Made by a program: the position numbers and the translations under genes | Notes under the pieces: generated by a model | Databases searched by the model: none | What the model was told of the DNA's origin: nothing | Seen by the model: the letters and a program-made list of their open reading frames with translations, nothing else | Assembly (NCBI GenBank): GCA_012728445.1 | Contig: JAAYFA010000066.1 | Location: forward strand, 1 to 21,326 | Reading direction: 5' to 3' | DNA from: Clostridiales bacterium | Lineage (GTDB): Bacteria; Bacillota; Clostridia; Oscillospirales; Acutalibacteraceae | Length of the DNA: 21,326 bases | Part shown: piece after piece, positions 15,303 to 21,326 of the stretch | Layout of the letters: every line of letters starts with the position of its first letter | Position numbering within the stretch: position 1 is the stretch's first letter

Positions 15303-15605
15303 ATGAAAGAATTCACAATGGAACAGGCAATGGACATTGCAGGCAAGCTGAAAGTGGACTTCAAAAAAGTAGGATTTACACCGGAAGAGTTTTTGGAGGG
15401 CATGAACATTGAGTTGGAGCACGGTTTGGTTGACCCGGATACAAATGTCACGAACGACGACCCGCTGATGACGGCAAAGATTGCCATGGCGCATCTCAAC
15501 GAGACCCATTTTTATTACAATGATGATATTGGGTTGGAAGCGTGGGAGCACGTGGTGGAAAAATTCAAAGGCGACAGTAAGGGCAAAAAAATTCAGATCG
15601 TGTAG
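15303..15605 (+). CDS. DUF5661-like small protein
   Basis: The product is 100 residues from ATG 15303, preceded by AAGGAG at about 9 nt. It resembles the DUF5661 family, remembered for its conserved core of the type ELEHGLVDPDTNVTNDDPL followed by KIAMAHLNE; family function is not known. It is acidic, mostly helical by composition, has no signal peptide and no membrane segment, and ends with a basic GKKIQIV tail. It begins 49 nt after the natural end of the mutase gene and is followed by a terminator at 15690, so it is the last gene of the phosphorylase-mutase unit. A connection to sugar use is only positional. Confidence 0.75.
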   Translation: MKEFTMEQAMDIAGKLKVDFKKVGFTPEEFLEGMNIELEHGLVDPDTNVTNDDPLMTAKIAMAHLNETHFYYNDDIGLEAWEHVVEKFKGDSKGKKIQIV

Positions 15606-15689
15606 TCTAGCCGCAAGTCGTTTGGCACAGAACTTTACCCCTTGACGCAGATGCTTTGACGTAAAAATTTACACGCAAAACAAGTAATT

Positions 15690-15725
15690 AGAGCGAATGC
15701 CTAAAACGGCATTCGCTCTTTCGTT
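15690..15725 (+). terminator. Intrinsic terminator after the DUF5661-like gene
   Basis: AGAGCGAATGCC (15690-15701) and GGCATTCGCTCT (15708-15719) form a perfect 12-bp stem with a 6-nt loop (TAAAAC), followed by TTCGTT. The T run is short but the stem is strong. Confidence 0.8.
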
Positions 15726-15729
15726 GTGC

Positions 15730-15838
15730 GTAGGGAACGCATTTTATGCGTTCCGCCTTGCTAACAATCAAATACATCCTTATGGTGGGCGGGAATTTCA
15801 CCTCCCGAGCCTCGGAACGCATAAAATGCGTTCCCTAC
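15730..15838. mobile_element. MITE-like palindromic element, 109 bp
   Basis: Two 26-bp perfect inverted repeats (15730-15755 and 15813-15838) bound a 57-bp centre. Each repeat is itself a hairpin, GGAACGCAT/ATGCGTTCC with a 3-base loop plus a GTAG flank. The centre has a further short pair CGGGA/TCCCG. No protein is encoded. A lone copy of the repeat is at 7670-7695. This structure fits a non-autonomous element or REP-like repeat. It and the preceding terminator are all I see in the 321 nt between 15606 and 15926; a 75-codon frame across it is not credible as a gene. Confidence 0.8.
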
Positions 15839-15926
15839 AGGTGCGGCAATATGTGGTGCGGTAACCGGGAAATTGTTGTAATGGCTATGCTGGCGCTGTT
15901 ACAAAAACGCCTTGCATTTGCCTACA

Positions 15927-16382
15927 TCAACCTTCGGTCGTCGTGCTCAAATGCTTTGGCAAGGAGCCAATAACAATCAGTTCGCTTTCTTTGTCATATA
16001 AAAAATTTATTCTTATCAAGCCCTCCGCATCATTACCGATTTTTAAATGGAGATTAAGCGCTTTTTCAACAGGTTTACCTTTAGCAGATAAGCCGTATTT
16101 AATTTTGTACTCATGCGGATAAGCATTGATGCTGCCATCGCCGCTTGCGGTAACAATAAAGGGTCTGTTGTATTTTTCGCTGCACCGGGTATTCATTTCG
16201 TCTTGGTTGATTTTACGAAGCAGGTAGTCCCTGTGTTCGGTTGCGAGGAATTCAATGCAGTCGCACATTAAGGGCATATCGACTTCGGCAGCGGTCAATT
16301 TTTTCAACAGGCCGACTGCGTTGCTGTGTAGAATAAGCCGGTCATCAAAATACTTTTCAACCCATGCGGCGGTTTCCTCGGG
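15927..16382 (-). pseudogene. C-terminal part of the interrupted unknown protein, after in-frame TAA
   Basis: The reading frame of the upstream 470-residue ORF continues after its TAA (16383-16385) without any shift: PEETAAWVEKYFDDRLILHS... through to TGA at 15927-15929, 151 sense codons. It includes EFLATEHRDYLLRKINQDEM and a short beta-rich end (YNRPFIVTASGDGSINAYP, LNLHLKIGNDAEGLIRINF, SELIVIGSLPKHL). The sense-like composition shows it was recently part of one protein of about 621 residues. A TTG at 16307 or ATG codons further inside could restart translation, but I see no ribosome binding site there. The strand pattern faintly recalls RelE/ParE-type folds; this is only an impression. Confidence 0.7.
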
Positions 16383-17795
16383 TTAGGAGGGCCTGTTGAG
16401 GAGCATCGCTCTTTGGGCATATTCCTGTTTTCGGCTGTTGTCCGAGTCCTCAAGGCGAGCGGCATTCTCGCCGAGTTTTTCGAGCAGGCTCTTTTTTTCT
16501 GCCTTGACCTCACAGATTTCCACTTTGAGCCGTTCAACTCTTTTGTCGGCATCGCCCAGTGCCCGGCGAAGATTTGCGGATTCTTCGGCGTGCTTGCTTT
16601 GTTCGTTCTCAAGCTTTATGTTAAATGCCCGGACAAGGTCGTCTTTTGATTCACCCATGTCAATCATCGTTTGCTGCTCTTCGGCACGGGCTTCTTTTAT
16701 AAACTTGACGTTGCCGAAATGCATGGTCTTGCGCATCGGGTAGTGGGTAATTATTTCTCTTACAGTTTGGAAAAACGCTTGCTGATCGCGGCAAATTTCT
16801 TCACGTTTAAAAAAGTAGTCCCGCTTTTCACAAACAGTCGGGAAGAAGATGACGGCATCTCCGTTTGAAAGCGGGTGGTTAGATTTTGTTTTTTCGTTGA
16901 ACAAGTCAATAGATTTGGCGGGGAGAATATAAAAATGAGCAAACCCCATGCACAACTTTGCCAGGTCGCCGAGTTTTGTGGGGAGTTCGACAACGCCGTT
17001 TTCAATGTTTTCTTTCATAATCGTTTCCAAACTGCTAAGCAAAGCAGTCTTAAACCCGCCTTTTTCTTGCTCAAGTGATTTAAAGAATGCAAATAAATCG
17101 GGTGCTGTGATGTATTCCGAAACGACAACAAGCGGCAGTTGCCGCTCCTCGTCGCGAATATAGCCCGCAATTCGTTTTATTTTATCGACACTGTCGAGTA
17201 TATGCGGTTTTTCAATGATGGCACGCTCTTGCCTGAGCCCCAGCTCTTTGTTGCGAACCATGGTTTTTACAACCGAAACCCGGAAGGCTTCGCAGGGTTC
17301 GTCTGTCCCGACAGGTTCGGAGCAGATGGTTTTAAAGCCGCATTCAAGCGTGTTGTTGAAAATTCGGAAGGCAATGTTGGTTTCAAAAACGCGCCCGGCT
17401 ACCGGCTTTCTTTCCTGTTCGAGATTGTCCGATTTGGTCCCCAAGTCCGGTTCAATCAAGTTGAACGCCCAGATCCCCTTATCTTTGATATAGACCACGT
17501 CTACAACATAGCCTTCGTTAATTCTGAACGACCGAATATCTTCGTCCTTAATGTCAAGATATTTATCGGGTTCGGGCAGAATCATCTCCGCAGGCGTTTC
17601 GTCAAACCCACGGAAGCGCGTTCTGAGCCACGAAAATGTTTCCGCAACGGCGATTTTTAGCGCTGCCTCGGCATCGGTTTTTTGGTTTTCTATTTCGGCG
17701 TAAAGTTGGAATGTGGGATAGCTAACGGTTTTTAGCAGTTTAATCGGCCCGTACTTTGGGTTTTTATTCTGTTCTTCACAATTCAATACGGACAT
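16383..17795 (-). CDS. Unknown protein with C-terminal coiled coil, cut by in-frame TAA
   Basis: The product is 470 residues from ATG 17795, with AAAGGATGG just upstream. I do not recognise a named family. Residues 1-350 look globular (KYGPIKLLKTVSYPTFQLYA near the start, GRVFETNIAFRIFNN, CMGFAHFYILP, DAVIFFPTVCEKRDYFF), with no signal peptide or membrane segment. Residues about 370-465 are rich in Glu, Lys, Leu and Ala and predicted coiled coil. The stop TAA at 16383-16385 is in frame with 151 further codons that read as real protein, so the original gene spanned 15927-17795. It starts 56 nt after the SurA-like gene on the same strand and probably shares its transcript. Whether the truncated form is made is unknown. 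Confidence 0.75.
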   Translation of the reverse strand: MSVLNCEEQNKNPKYGPIKLLKTVSYPTFQLYAEIENQKTDAEAALKIAVAETFSWLRTRFRGFDETPAEMILPEPDKYLDIKDEDIRSFRINEGYVVDVVYIKDKGIWAFNLIEPDLGTKSDNLEQERKPVAGRVFETNIAFRIFNNTLECGFKTICSEPVGTDEPCEAFRVSVVKTMVRNKELGLRQERAIIEKPHILDSVDKIKRIAGYIRDEERQLPLVVVSEYITAPDLFAFFKSLEQEKGGFKTALLSSLETIMKENIENGVVELPTKLGDLAKLCMGFAHFYILPAKSIDLFNEKTKSNHPLSNGDAVIFFPTVCEKRDYFFKREEICRDQQAFFQTVREIITHYPMRKTMHFGNVKFIKEARAEEQQTMIDMGESKDDLVRAFNIKLENEQSKHAEESANLRRALGDADKRVERLKVEICEVKAEKKSLLEKLGENAARLEDSDNSRKQEYAQRAMLLNRPS

Positions 17796-17851
17796 AAGAC
17801 CATCCTTTCAACCACGAATTAACAAACAAATAATATGCTACCGCTGCCTGT

Positions 17852-18844
17852 CTAGCCTTGCTTTAGGGATATTATTTTTTCATAAATTCTAGTCGTAACT
17901 CTTTCATTGCTTGCAACTTCGTAACCTGCCGCGGCGTCGGCAATCATTTGCTCGAGCTCGGCACCTCGGAGTGCTCTGAGGCATTCCTTACGGCTGTTGA
18001 AATAATCCTCTTCACTGAGCGAAACTTCCCGTTTGATAACCAGGAAAATGTAGTTGTCGATAGCAATAATGCCGGGTTCGCCGGTGGTGAGTTGAGCGAC
18101 CTGCTCAAAGAAACCTTCGGGGTAAGAATTGACTTTTTTTTCGAGCAACTTGAAGCCGGTTGAACCGGCAGTAATGCCTTGATTTTCGGCAAACTCTTTG
18201 CTTGCATCCTCAAAGCTTTTCCCATCGGCGATTTGCACCGCTAGGGATTGAAGCTTGCTCGTGAGCGCCTGCGCTTTTTCATCGGTCAACTTCACGGTGT
18301 TACCGTTTTCATCGGTTTTGGTCAAATAACCATTGATGCTTCTGAAAGAAATATAGTTTTCGTTAAAGTAAGCTCTGGTCTCGTCCTCGCCGACGGCCCG
18401 ACTGCCGTCTTTGTCATAGTAATATAGTAAGAGCGTGTCTTTCGCAGCTTTGTTCGTTTCAATTTTGGTTAATGTTTGCTTGGTTATACCGAGCGATTCA
18501 TAATGCGTGGAAAACAGGTTCCAAAGACCGATAACCGCGCTTGCAACGGCGGCTTTTTCAGCATCCCCAAGGGGGGCTCCAAGGTCATTGAGGATGGTGT
18601 TCACCGCAACATACTCTTTACACAAAGCCTCTGTTTTGGCTTTCACTGCCTTTTCATCCGGTGTAGCGGACAAGCCGAATTTTTCCGGATTGAGCACGAC
18701 GTTGTCCATGAAACAGGCATAAACCTCCTGCGAAATTTCAGCCCCCGCGACGTCCAGCGCATAGGCAGGGGTTTTTGCACAGGCGCAGGGCAAAACCGCA
18801 AGGCAAATGACAAGGACGAGGGAGGCTATCTTTTTAATCAGCAT
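17852..18844 (-). CDS. Secreted SurA/PrsA-like peptidyl-prolyl isomerase (foldase)
   Basis: The product is 330 residues from ATG 18844 (MLIKKIASLVLVICLAVLPC); the frame opens at TTG 18865, but that would put charged residues and the AAAGGA box in front of the signal sequence. The signal segment ends LPCACAK, a poor lipobox (Pro at -3), so lipid anchoring is possible, not certain. A SurA N-terminal helical domain covers about residues 30-150, followed by a parvulin-like region about 165-275 (QIADGKSFEDASKEFAENQG, GSTGFKLLEKKV, ITAGSTG), and a C-terminal helix. Such proteins help fold exported proteins at the outer face of the membrane. The promoter at 18943-18971 overlaps a TGTGA-N6-TCAC palindrome. 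The unknown coiled-coil gene follows. Confidence 0.75.
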   Translation of the reverse strand: MLIKKIASLVLVICLAVLPCACAKTPAYALDVAGAEISQEVYACFMDNVVLNPEKFGLSATPDEKAVKAKTEALCKEYVAVNTILNDLGAPLGDAEKAAVASAVIGLWNLFSTHYESLGITKQTLTKIETNKAAKDTLLLYYYDKDGSRAVGEDETRAYFNENYISFRSINGYLTKTDENGNTVKLTDEKAQALTSKLQSLAVQIADGKSFEDASKEFAENQGITAGSTGFKLLEKKVNSYPEGFFEQVAQLTTGEPGIIAIDNYIFLVIKREVSLSEEDYFNSRKECLRALRGAELEQMIADAAAGYEVASNERVTTRIYEKIISLKQG

Positions 18845-18900
18845 TTCAACATAAGTCCTTTCCAAATTTTCTTAATTCGGGAGATTTGTGGCGACCGATG

Positions 18901-18952
18901 TGTGTGAATCACACAAAACGGCAAGATTTATCAAGCGTGTGAATTATATCAC
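18901..18952. promoter_or_regulatory. Two TGTGA/TCAC palindromes in the divergent region
   Basis: TGTGTGAATCACACA (18901-18915) is a perfect palindrome around one base. A second pair, TGTGA (18938-18942) and TCAC (18949-18952) with a 6-bp spacer, covers the -10 box of the foldase promoter. The second has the spacing of Crp/Fnr-type sites. Binding by a regulator is inference. Confidence 0.45.
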
Positions 18953-18971
18953 GGCAGGGTTAATTTTTCAA
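18943..18971 (-). promoter_or_regulatory. SigA-type promoter of the foldase gene
   Basis: On the minus strand TTGAAA (18966-18971), 17 bp, TATAAT (18943-18948). The leader to ATG 18844 is about 90 nt and contains the palindrome at 18901-18915. Confidence 0.8.
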
Positions 18972-18999
18972 TCACCACGCGGATCGTGGGCAAAAACTA

Positions 19000-19028
19000 T
19001 TGCAAAAATGGCTGTAATGTTATACAAT
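19000..19028 (+). promoter_or_regulatory. SigA-type promoter of pgk
   Basis: TTGCAA (19000-19005), 17 bp, TACAAT (19023-19028). A short inverted pair CCACG/CGTGG (18975-18979, 18985-18989) lies just upstream of the -35. The leader to ATG 19078 is about 40 nt. Confidence 0.75.
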
Positions 19029-19077
19029 AATCGCAAAGTGAATAGAAGTAAAAATACGAAAAGGAGTCATTTTAAAA

Positions 19078-20271
19078 ATGAACGTACTCAACAAAAAAAC
19101 CATTGAGGATATTGATGTTGCCGGCAAGCGTGTGCTTGTGCGTTGCGACTTCAATGTCCCGCTTAAAAACGGCGTTATTACAAGCGATGAACGCATCGTT
19201 GCTACCCTCCCGACAATTGAATATTTAATCGGTAAAGGTGCAAAAATTATTTTATGCGCCCATTTCGGCCGGCCTGCCGGAACGGGGTATGAGGAGGCTT
19301 TCTCCCTTGCTCCGGTCGCAAAGTATCTTGCCGGGCTACTTAACAAAGGTGTTAAAATGGCGACCGACATTGTCGGCGAAAGCGCCAAAAAACTGGCATC
19401 CGAGTTAAAAGACGGCGATGTGATGCTCCTCGAAAATGTCCGGTTCGACAAAAGAGAAACGAAAAACGACCCGGAGTTTTCAAAACAGTTGGCTTCTCTT
19501 GCTGAAATATATGTAGACGATGCCTTCGGTTCCGCCCACAGAGCGCATAGCTCGACGGCCGGTGTTGCGGATTTTTTGCCGGCGGTATGCGGTTACCTGA
19601 TTCAAAAAGAAATCAAATATATCGGTGGTGCGCTTGAAAACCCGAAACGCCCGTTTGTCGCCATTTTAGGCGGCGCAAAAGTTTCGGACAAAATCGGCGT
19701 TATCAATAACCTGATCGATAAAGTGGATACGCTGATTATCGGCGGCGGTATGGCGTACACATTTTTTGCTGCAAAAGGCTACGGCACCGGCACTTCGCTT
19801 TGCGAAACAGACAAGATTACCCTTGCCAAAGAGATGATGGCCAAGGCCGAAGCAAAAGGCGTTGCGCTCTTGCTGCCGATCGACAACAAGGTTGGCAAAG
19901 AATACGCAGCCGATACCGAAGTGAAAATCGTCAACTCCGATGAGATTCCGGCCGATTGGATGGGGCTGGATATTGGGCCGAAATCGCAGGCTCTTTTTGC
20001 GGATGCAATAAAAGGCAGCGGCACGGTTATTTGGAACGGCCCCATGGGCGTGTCCGAATGGGACAATTTTGCCTCGGGTACGATTGCGGTCGCTAAGGCT
20101 GTTGCCGACTCGGGCGCCGTATCAATAATCGGCGGGGGCGACTCGGTTGCCGCAGTGCAAAAGCTCGGCTTTGCGGACAAAATGTCCCACATATCCACAG
20201 GCGGCGGGGCGTCGCTTGAGTTTATGGAAGGCATTGAGCTGCCGGGTATCGCCGCACTCAATGACAAATAG
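19078..20271 (+). CDS. pgk: Phosphoglycerate kinase
   Basis: This cytoplasmic glycolytic enzyme transfers phosphate between 1,3-bisphosphoglycerate and ADP. It has 397 residues, the standard bacterial size; AAGGAG at 19061-19066 is 11 nt before the ATG. The N-terminal substrate domain shows VLVRCDFNVPL (Asp24, Asn26), DERI (Arg39), HFGRP at 62-66 and LLENVRFDKRETKND. The nucleotide domain has VDDAFGSAHRAHSSTAGV, ILGGAKVSDKIGVINNL, WNGPMGVSE and the phosphate loop IIGGGDSVAAV, then STGGGASLEF. HFGRPAG departs slightly from the usual HLGRPKG. tpiA follows after 101 nt, a common clostridial order; gap, the usual partner, is not in the window. Confidence 0.97.
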   Translation: MNVLNKKTIEDIDVAGKRVLVRCDFNVPLKNGVITSDERIVATLPTIEYLIGKGAKIILCAHFGRPAGTGYEEAFSLAPVAKYLAGLLNKGVKMATDIVGESAKKLASELKDGDVMLLENVRFDKRETKNDPEFSKQLASLAEIYVDDAFGSAHRAHSSTAGVADFLPAVCGYLIQKEIKYIGGALENPKRPFVAILGGAKVSDKIGVINNLIDKVDTLIIGGGMAYTFFAAKGYGTGTSLCETDKITLAKEMMAKAEAKGVALLLPIDNKVGKEYAADTEVKIVNSDEIPADWMGLDIGPKSQALFADAIKGSGTVIWNGPMGVSEWDNFASGTIAVAKAVADSGAVSIIGGGDSVAAVQKLGFADKMSHISTGGGASLEFMEGIELPGIAALNDK

Positions 20272-20304
20272 GCTGAACACCACGAGAAGTTCGAAGTAAA
20301 TAAA

Positions 20305-20350
20305 CGGCTGCACCGTCAGCCGAGGGCGGCATTCGGTTGCCGCCCGAATT
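20305..20350 (+). terminator. Hairpins between pgk and tpiA, possible attenuator
   Basis: GGGCGGCA (20324-20331) and TGCCGCCC (20338-20345) form a perfect 8-bp GC-rich stem followed by GAATTTTAA, a weak terminator. An upstream hairpin CGGCTG/CAGCCG is at 20305-20322. CAGCCG could instead pair with CGGTTG (20334-20339), which would break both. A partial terminator, RNA processing site or attenuator could set the pgk:tpiA ratio; this is inference. Confidence 0.5.
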
Positions 20351-20372
20351 TTAATAAAGGAGTAATAAATAA

Positions 20373-21140
20373 ATGAATAAAACACTTCGTAAACCGGCCA
20401 TCGCCGGTAACTGGAAAATGAACAACACGCCCCAACAAACCACCGCATTGATTGAGGAACTCAAACCCCTTGTGAAAGACGCAACCTGCGATGTAATCGT
20501 CTGTGTGCCTTACATTGACCTGCACGCCGCACTTGCGGCAACAAAAGGTTCTAATGTTATGGTCGGTGCTGAAAACTGCCATTGGGCCGAAAGTGGCGCT
20601 TTTACAGGCGAAATTTCTGCGGCGATGCTCAAAGACATCGGTGTGCCGTATGTGATTGTCGGGCACAGCGAACGCCGCCAGTATTTTGGCGAAACCGATT
20701 TGACGGTGCGTGACCGTACAAGGGCCGCCCTGAACGCCGGGCTGAAAGTTATTCTCTGCGTTGGTGAGCTCAAAGAACAGCGCCTTGAAAACATTACCGC
20801 CGAAGTTGTGCGCATGCAAACAAAGCTCGCGCTGAAGGATGTTTTGGAAAGTGAACTGGATAATATCATCATCGCCTACGAGCCCGTCTGGGCTATCGGC
20901 ACGGGGCTTACCGCCACACCGGAGCAAGCCAACGAAGTCTGCGCCATTATCCGTGATTTAGTTGCCGAGCTTTATGGCAAGACGGCGGCGGACAAAATGG
21001 TTGTACAATACGGCGGTTCCATGAACGAAAAAAATGCCGATGAACTTTTGGGCCAGCCGGACATTGACGGCGGACTGATTGGCGGCGCGTCTTTGGTTGC
21101 AGCAAAATTTGCGGCCATTGTTGCGGCGGCATCAAAATAA
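20373..21140 (+). CDS. tpiA: Triosephosphate isomerase
   Basis: This (beta/alpha)8-barrel enzyme interconverts dihydroxyacetone phosphate and glyceraldehyde 3-phosphate. It has 255 residues, the usual length; AAAGGAG lies about 10 nt before ATG 20373. Catalytic residues are all present: Asn13 and Lys15 in AGNWKMN, His98 in VIVGHSERR, Glu170 in AYEPVWAIGTG; the phosphate loop is represented by YGGSMN and GGLIGGASL. The stretch CVGELKEQR replaces the usual CVGE-TLEER with no expected effect. It probably shares the pgk transcript, with a hairpin in the 101-nt gap. The stop TAA is followed almost directly by a GC-rich tandem repeat rather than a classic terminator. Confidence 0.97.
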   Translation: MNKTLRKPAIAGNWKMNNTPQQTTALIEELKPLVKDATCDVIVCVPYIDLHAALAATKGSNVMVGAENCHWAESGAFTGEISAAMLKDIGVPYVIVGHSERRQYFGETDLTVRDRTRAALNAGLKVILCVGELKEQRLENITAEVVRMQTKLALKDVLESELDNIIIAYEPVWAIGTGLTATPEQANEVCAIIRDLVAELYGKTAADKMVVQYGGSMNEKNADELLGQPDIDGGLIGGASLVAAKFAAIVAAASK

Positions 21141-21150
21141 AATAAAAATC

Positions 21151-21320
21151 CCCCCCCGGCGACGTTCCACCATTCCCCTCCGGTGGAGGGGTGCCTCGCA
21201 AGGCGGGGTGGTGCCTCCGGTGGAGGGGTGCCCCCCGGCGACGTTCCACCATTCCCCTCCGGTGGAGGGGTGCCTCACAAGGCGGGGTGGTGCCCTCCGG
21301 TGGAGGGGTGCCTCCCGGTG
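21151..21320. repeat. 79-bp GC-rich tandem repeat, about two units, runs to window end
   Basis: The unit begins GGCGACGTTCCACCATTCC at 21158 and again at 21237, a period of 79 bp, with few differences between units. Each unit holds two copies of the hairpin CCCCTCCGGTGGAGGGG or a near version (21175-21191, 21214-21228, 21254-21270, 21293-21308). A third unit begins imperfectly near 21313 (CCCGGTGG). It is non-coding. It resembles the abundant intergenic palindromic repeats I associate with gut Clostridia genomes, and its first hairpins may end tpiA transcription. Confidence 0.8.
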
Positions 21321-21326
21321 GAAAAC

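Noticed and set aside
15746..15973. 75-codon ORF on the plus strand
   Set aside because: It runs out of the MITE-like repeat into the 3' end of the minus-strand gene and has no ribosome binding site.
16304..16612. Frameshift as the cause of the split unknown protein
   Set aside because: The two parts are in the same frame (16385 and 16307 differ by a multiple of three); a nonsense codon, not a shift, separates them. The overlapping ORF here is a shadow.
17139..17660. 173-codon ORF antisense to the unknown coiled-coil gene
   Set aside because: No ribosome binding site or recognisable motif, and it overlaps well-supported coding sequence.
13514..17795. Reassignment of TAA as a sense codon
   Set aside because: ddl, DUF1934, mannosylglucose phosphorylase and tpiA all end properly at TAA with gene starts or non-coding sequence right after, so the standard code holds.
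21151..21326. CRISPR array
   Set aside because: The units repeat over their full 79 bp with no unique spacers, and no cas gene is visible.

Overview
The window looks like the chromosome of an anaerobic Gram-positive bacterium of the Bacillota, class Clostridia, probably an uncultured Oscillospirales/Ruminococcaceae-type lineage. The reasons are strong AAGGAGG-type ribosome binding sites, SigA-like promoters (TTGACT/TATAAT with 17-bp spacers), DegV, a DUF1934 gene next to argS, a GH130 mannosylglucose phosphorylase, and GC content that looks intermediate. This placement is inference from gene content; no marker phylogeny was possible.

Layout. (1) 1-4765: two paralogous alpha/beta-hydrolases on the minus strand (the first cut by the window edge) sit divergent from two paralogous secreted beta-propeller-like proteins on the plus strand. 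Their shared regulatory region carries a perfect 16-bp tandem repeat. A bidirectional terminator follows at 4795-4842. (2) 10948-4874, minus strand: an apparent five-gene unit ddl, DUF1934, argS, rocD, pruA, driven by a good promoter at 10984-11012. argS carries a palindromic in-frame insertion, and its stop codon lies in a small palindromic repeat. pruA is broken by a deletion of roughly 85 nt plus the resulting frameshift. (3) 11046-12160: a possible 30-codon ORF, a bidirectional terminator, and degV. (4) 12226-15605, plus strand: a 4-O-beta-D-mannosyl-D-glucose phosphorylase, a phosphohexomutase (with an in-frame TAA 32 codons before the natural end) and a DUF5661-like small protein. (5) 15690-15838: a terminator and a 109-bp MITE-like element with 26-bp perfect terminal inverted repeats. 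(6) 15927-18844, minus strand: an unknown coiled-coil protein interrupted by an in-frame TAA, preceded by a SurA/PrsA-like secreted foldase. (7) 18943-21140: a divergent promoter region, then pgk and tpiA, followed by a 79-bp tandem repeat that runs to the window end.

How the genes fit together. The phosphorylase would release mannose 1-phosphate and glucose, the mutase would convert mannose 1-phosphate (or glucose 1-phosphate) to the 6-phosphate, and pgk/tpiA serve glycolysis. rocD plus pruA would turn ornithine into glutamate, but pruA appears non-functional here. The least explained parts are the hydrolase/propeller divergon, the recurring palindromic elements, and three separate gene-breaking lesions (two ochre codons, one deletion) in 21 kb. 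The lesions suggest recent gene decay, stop-codon readthrough, or assembly/strain-mixing errors.
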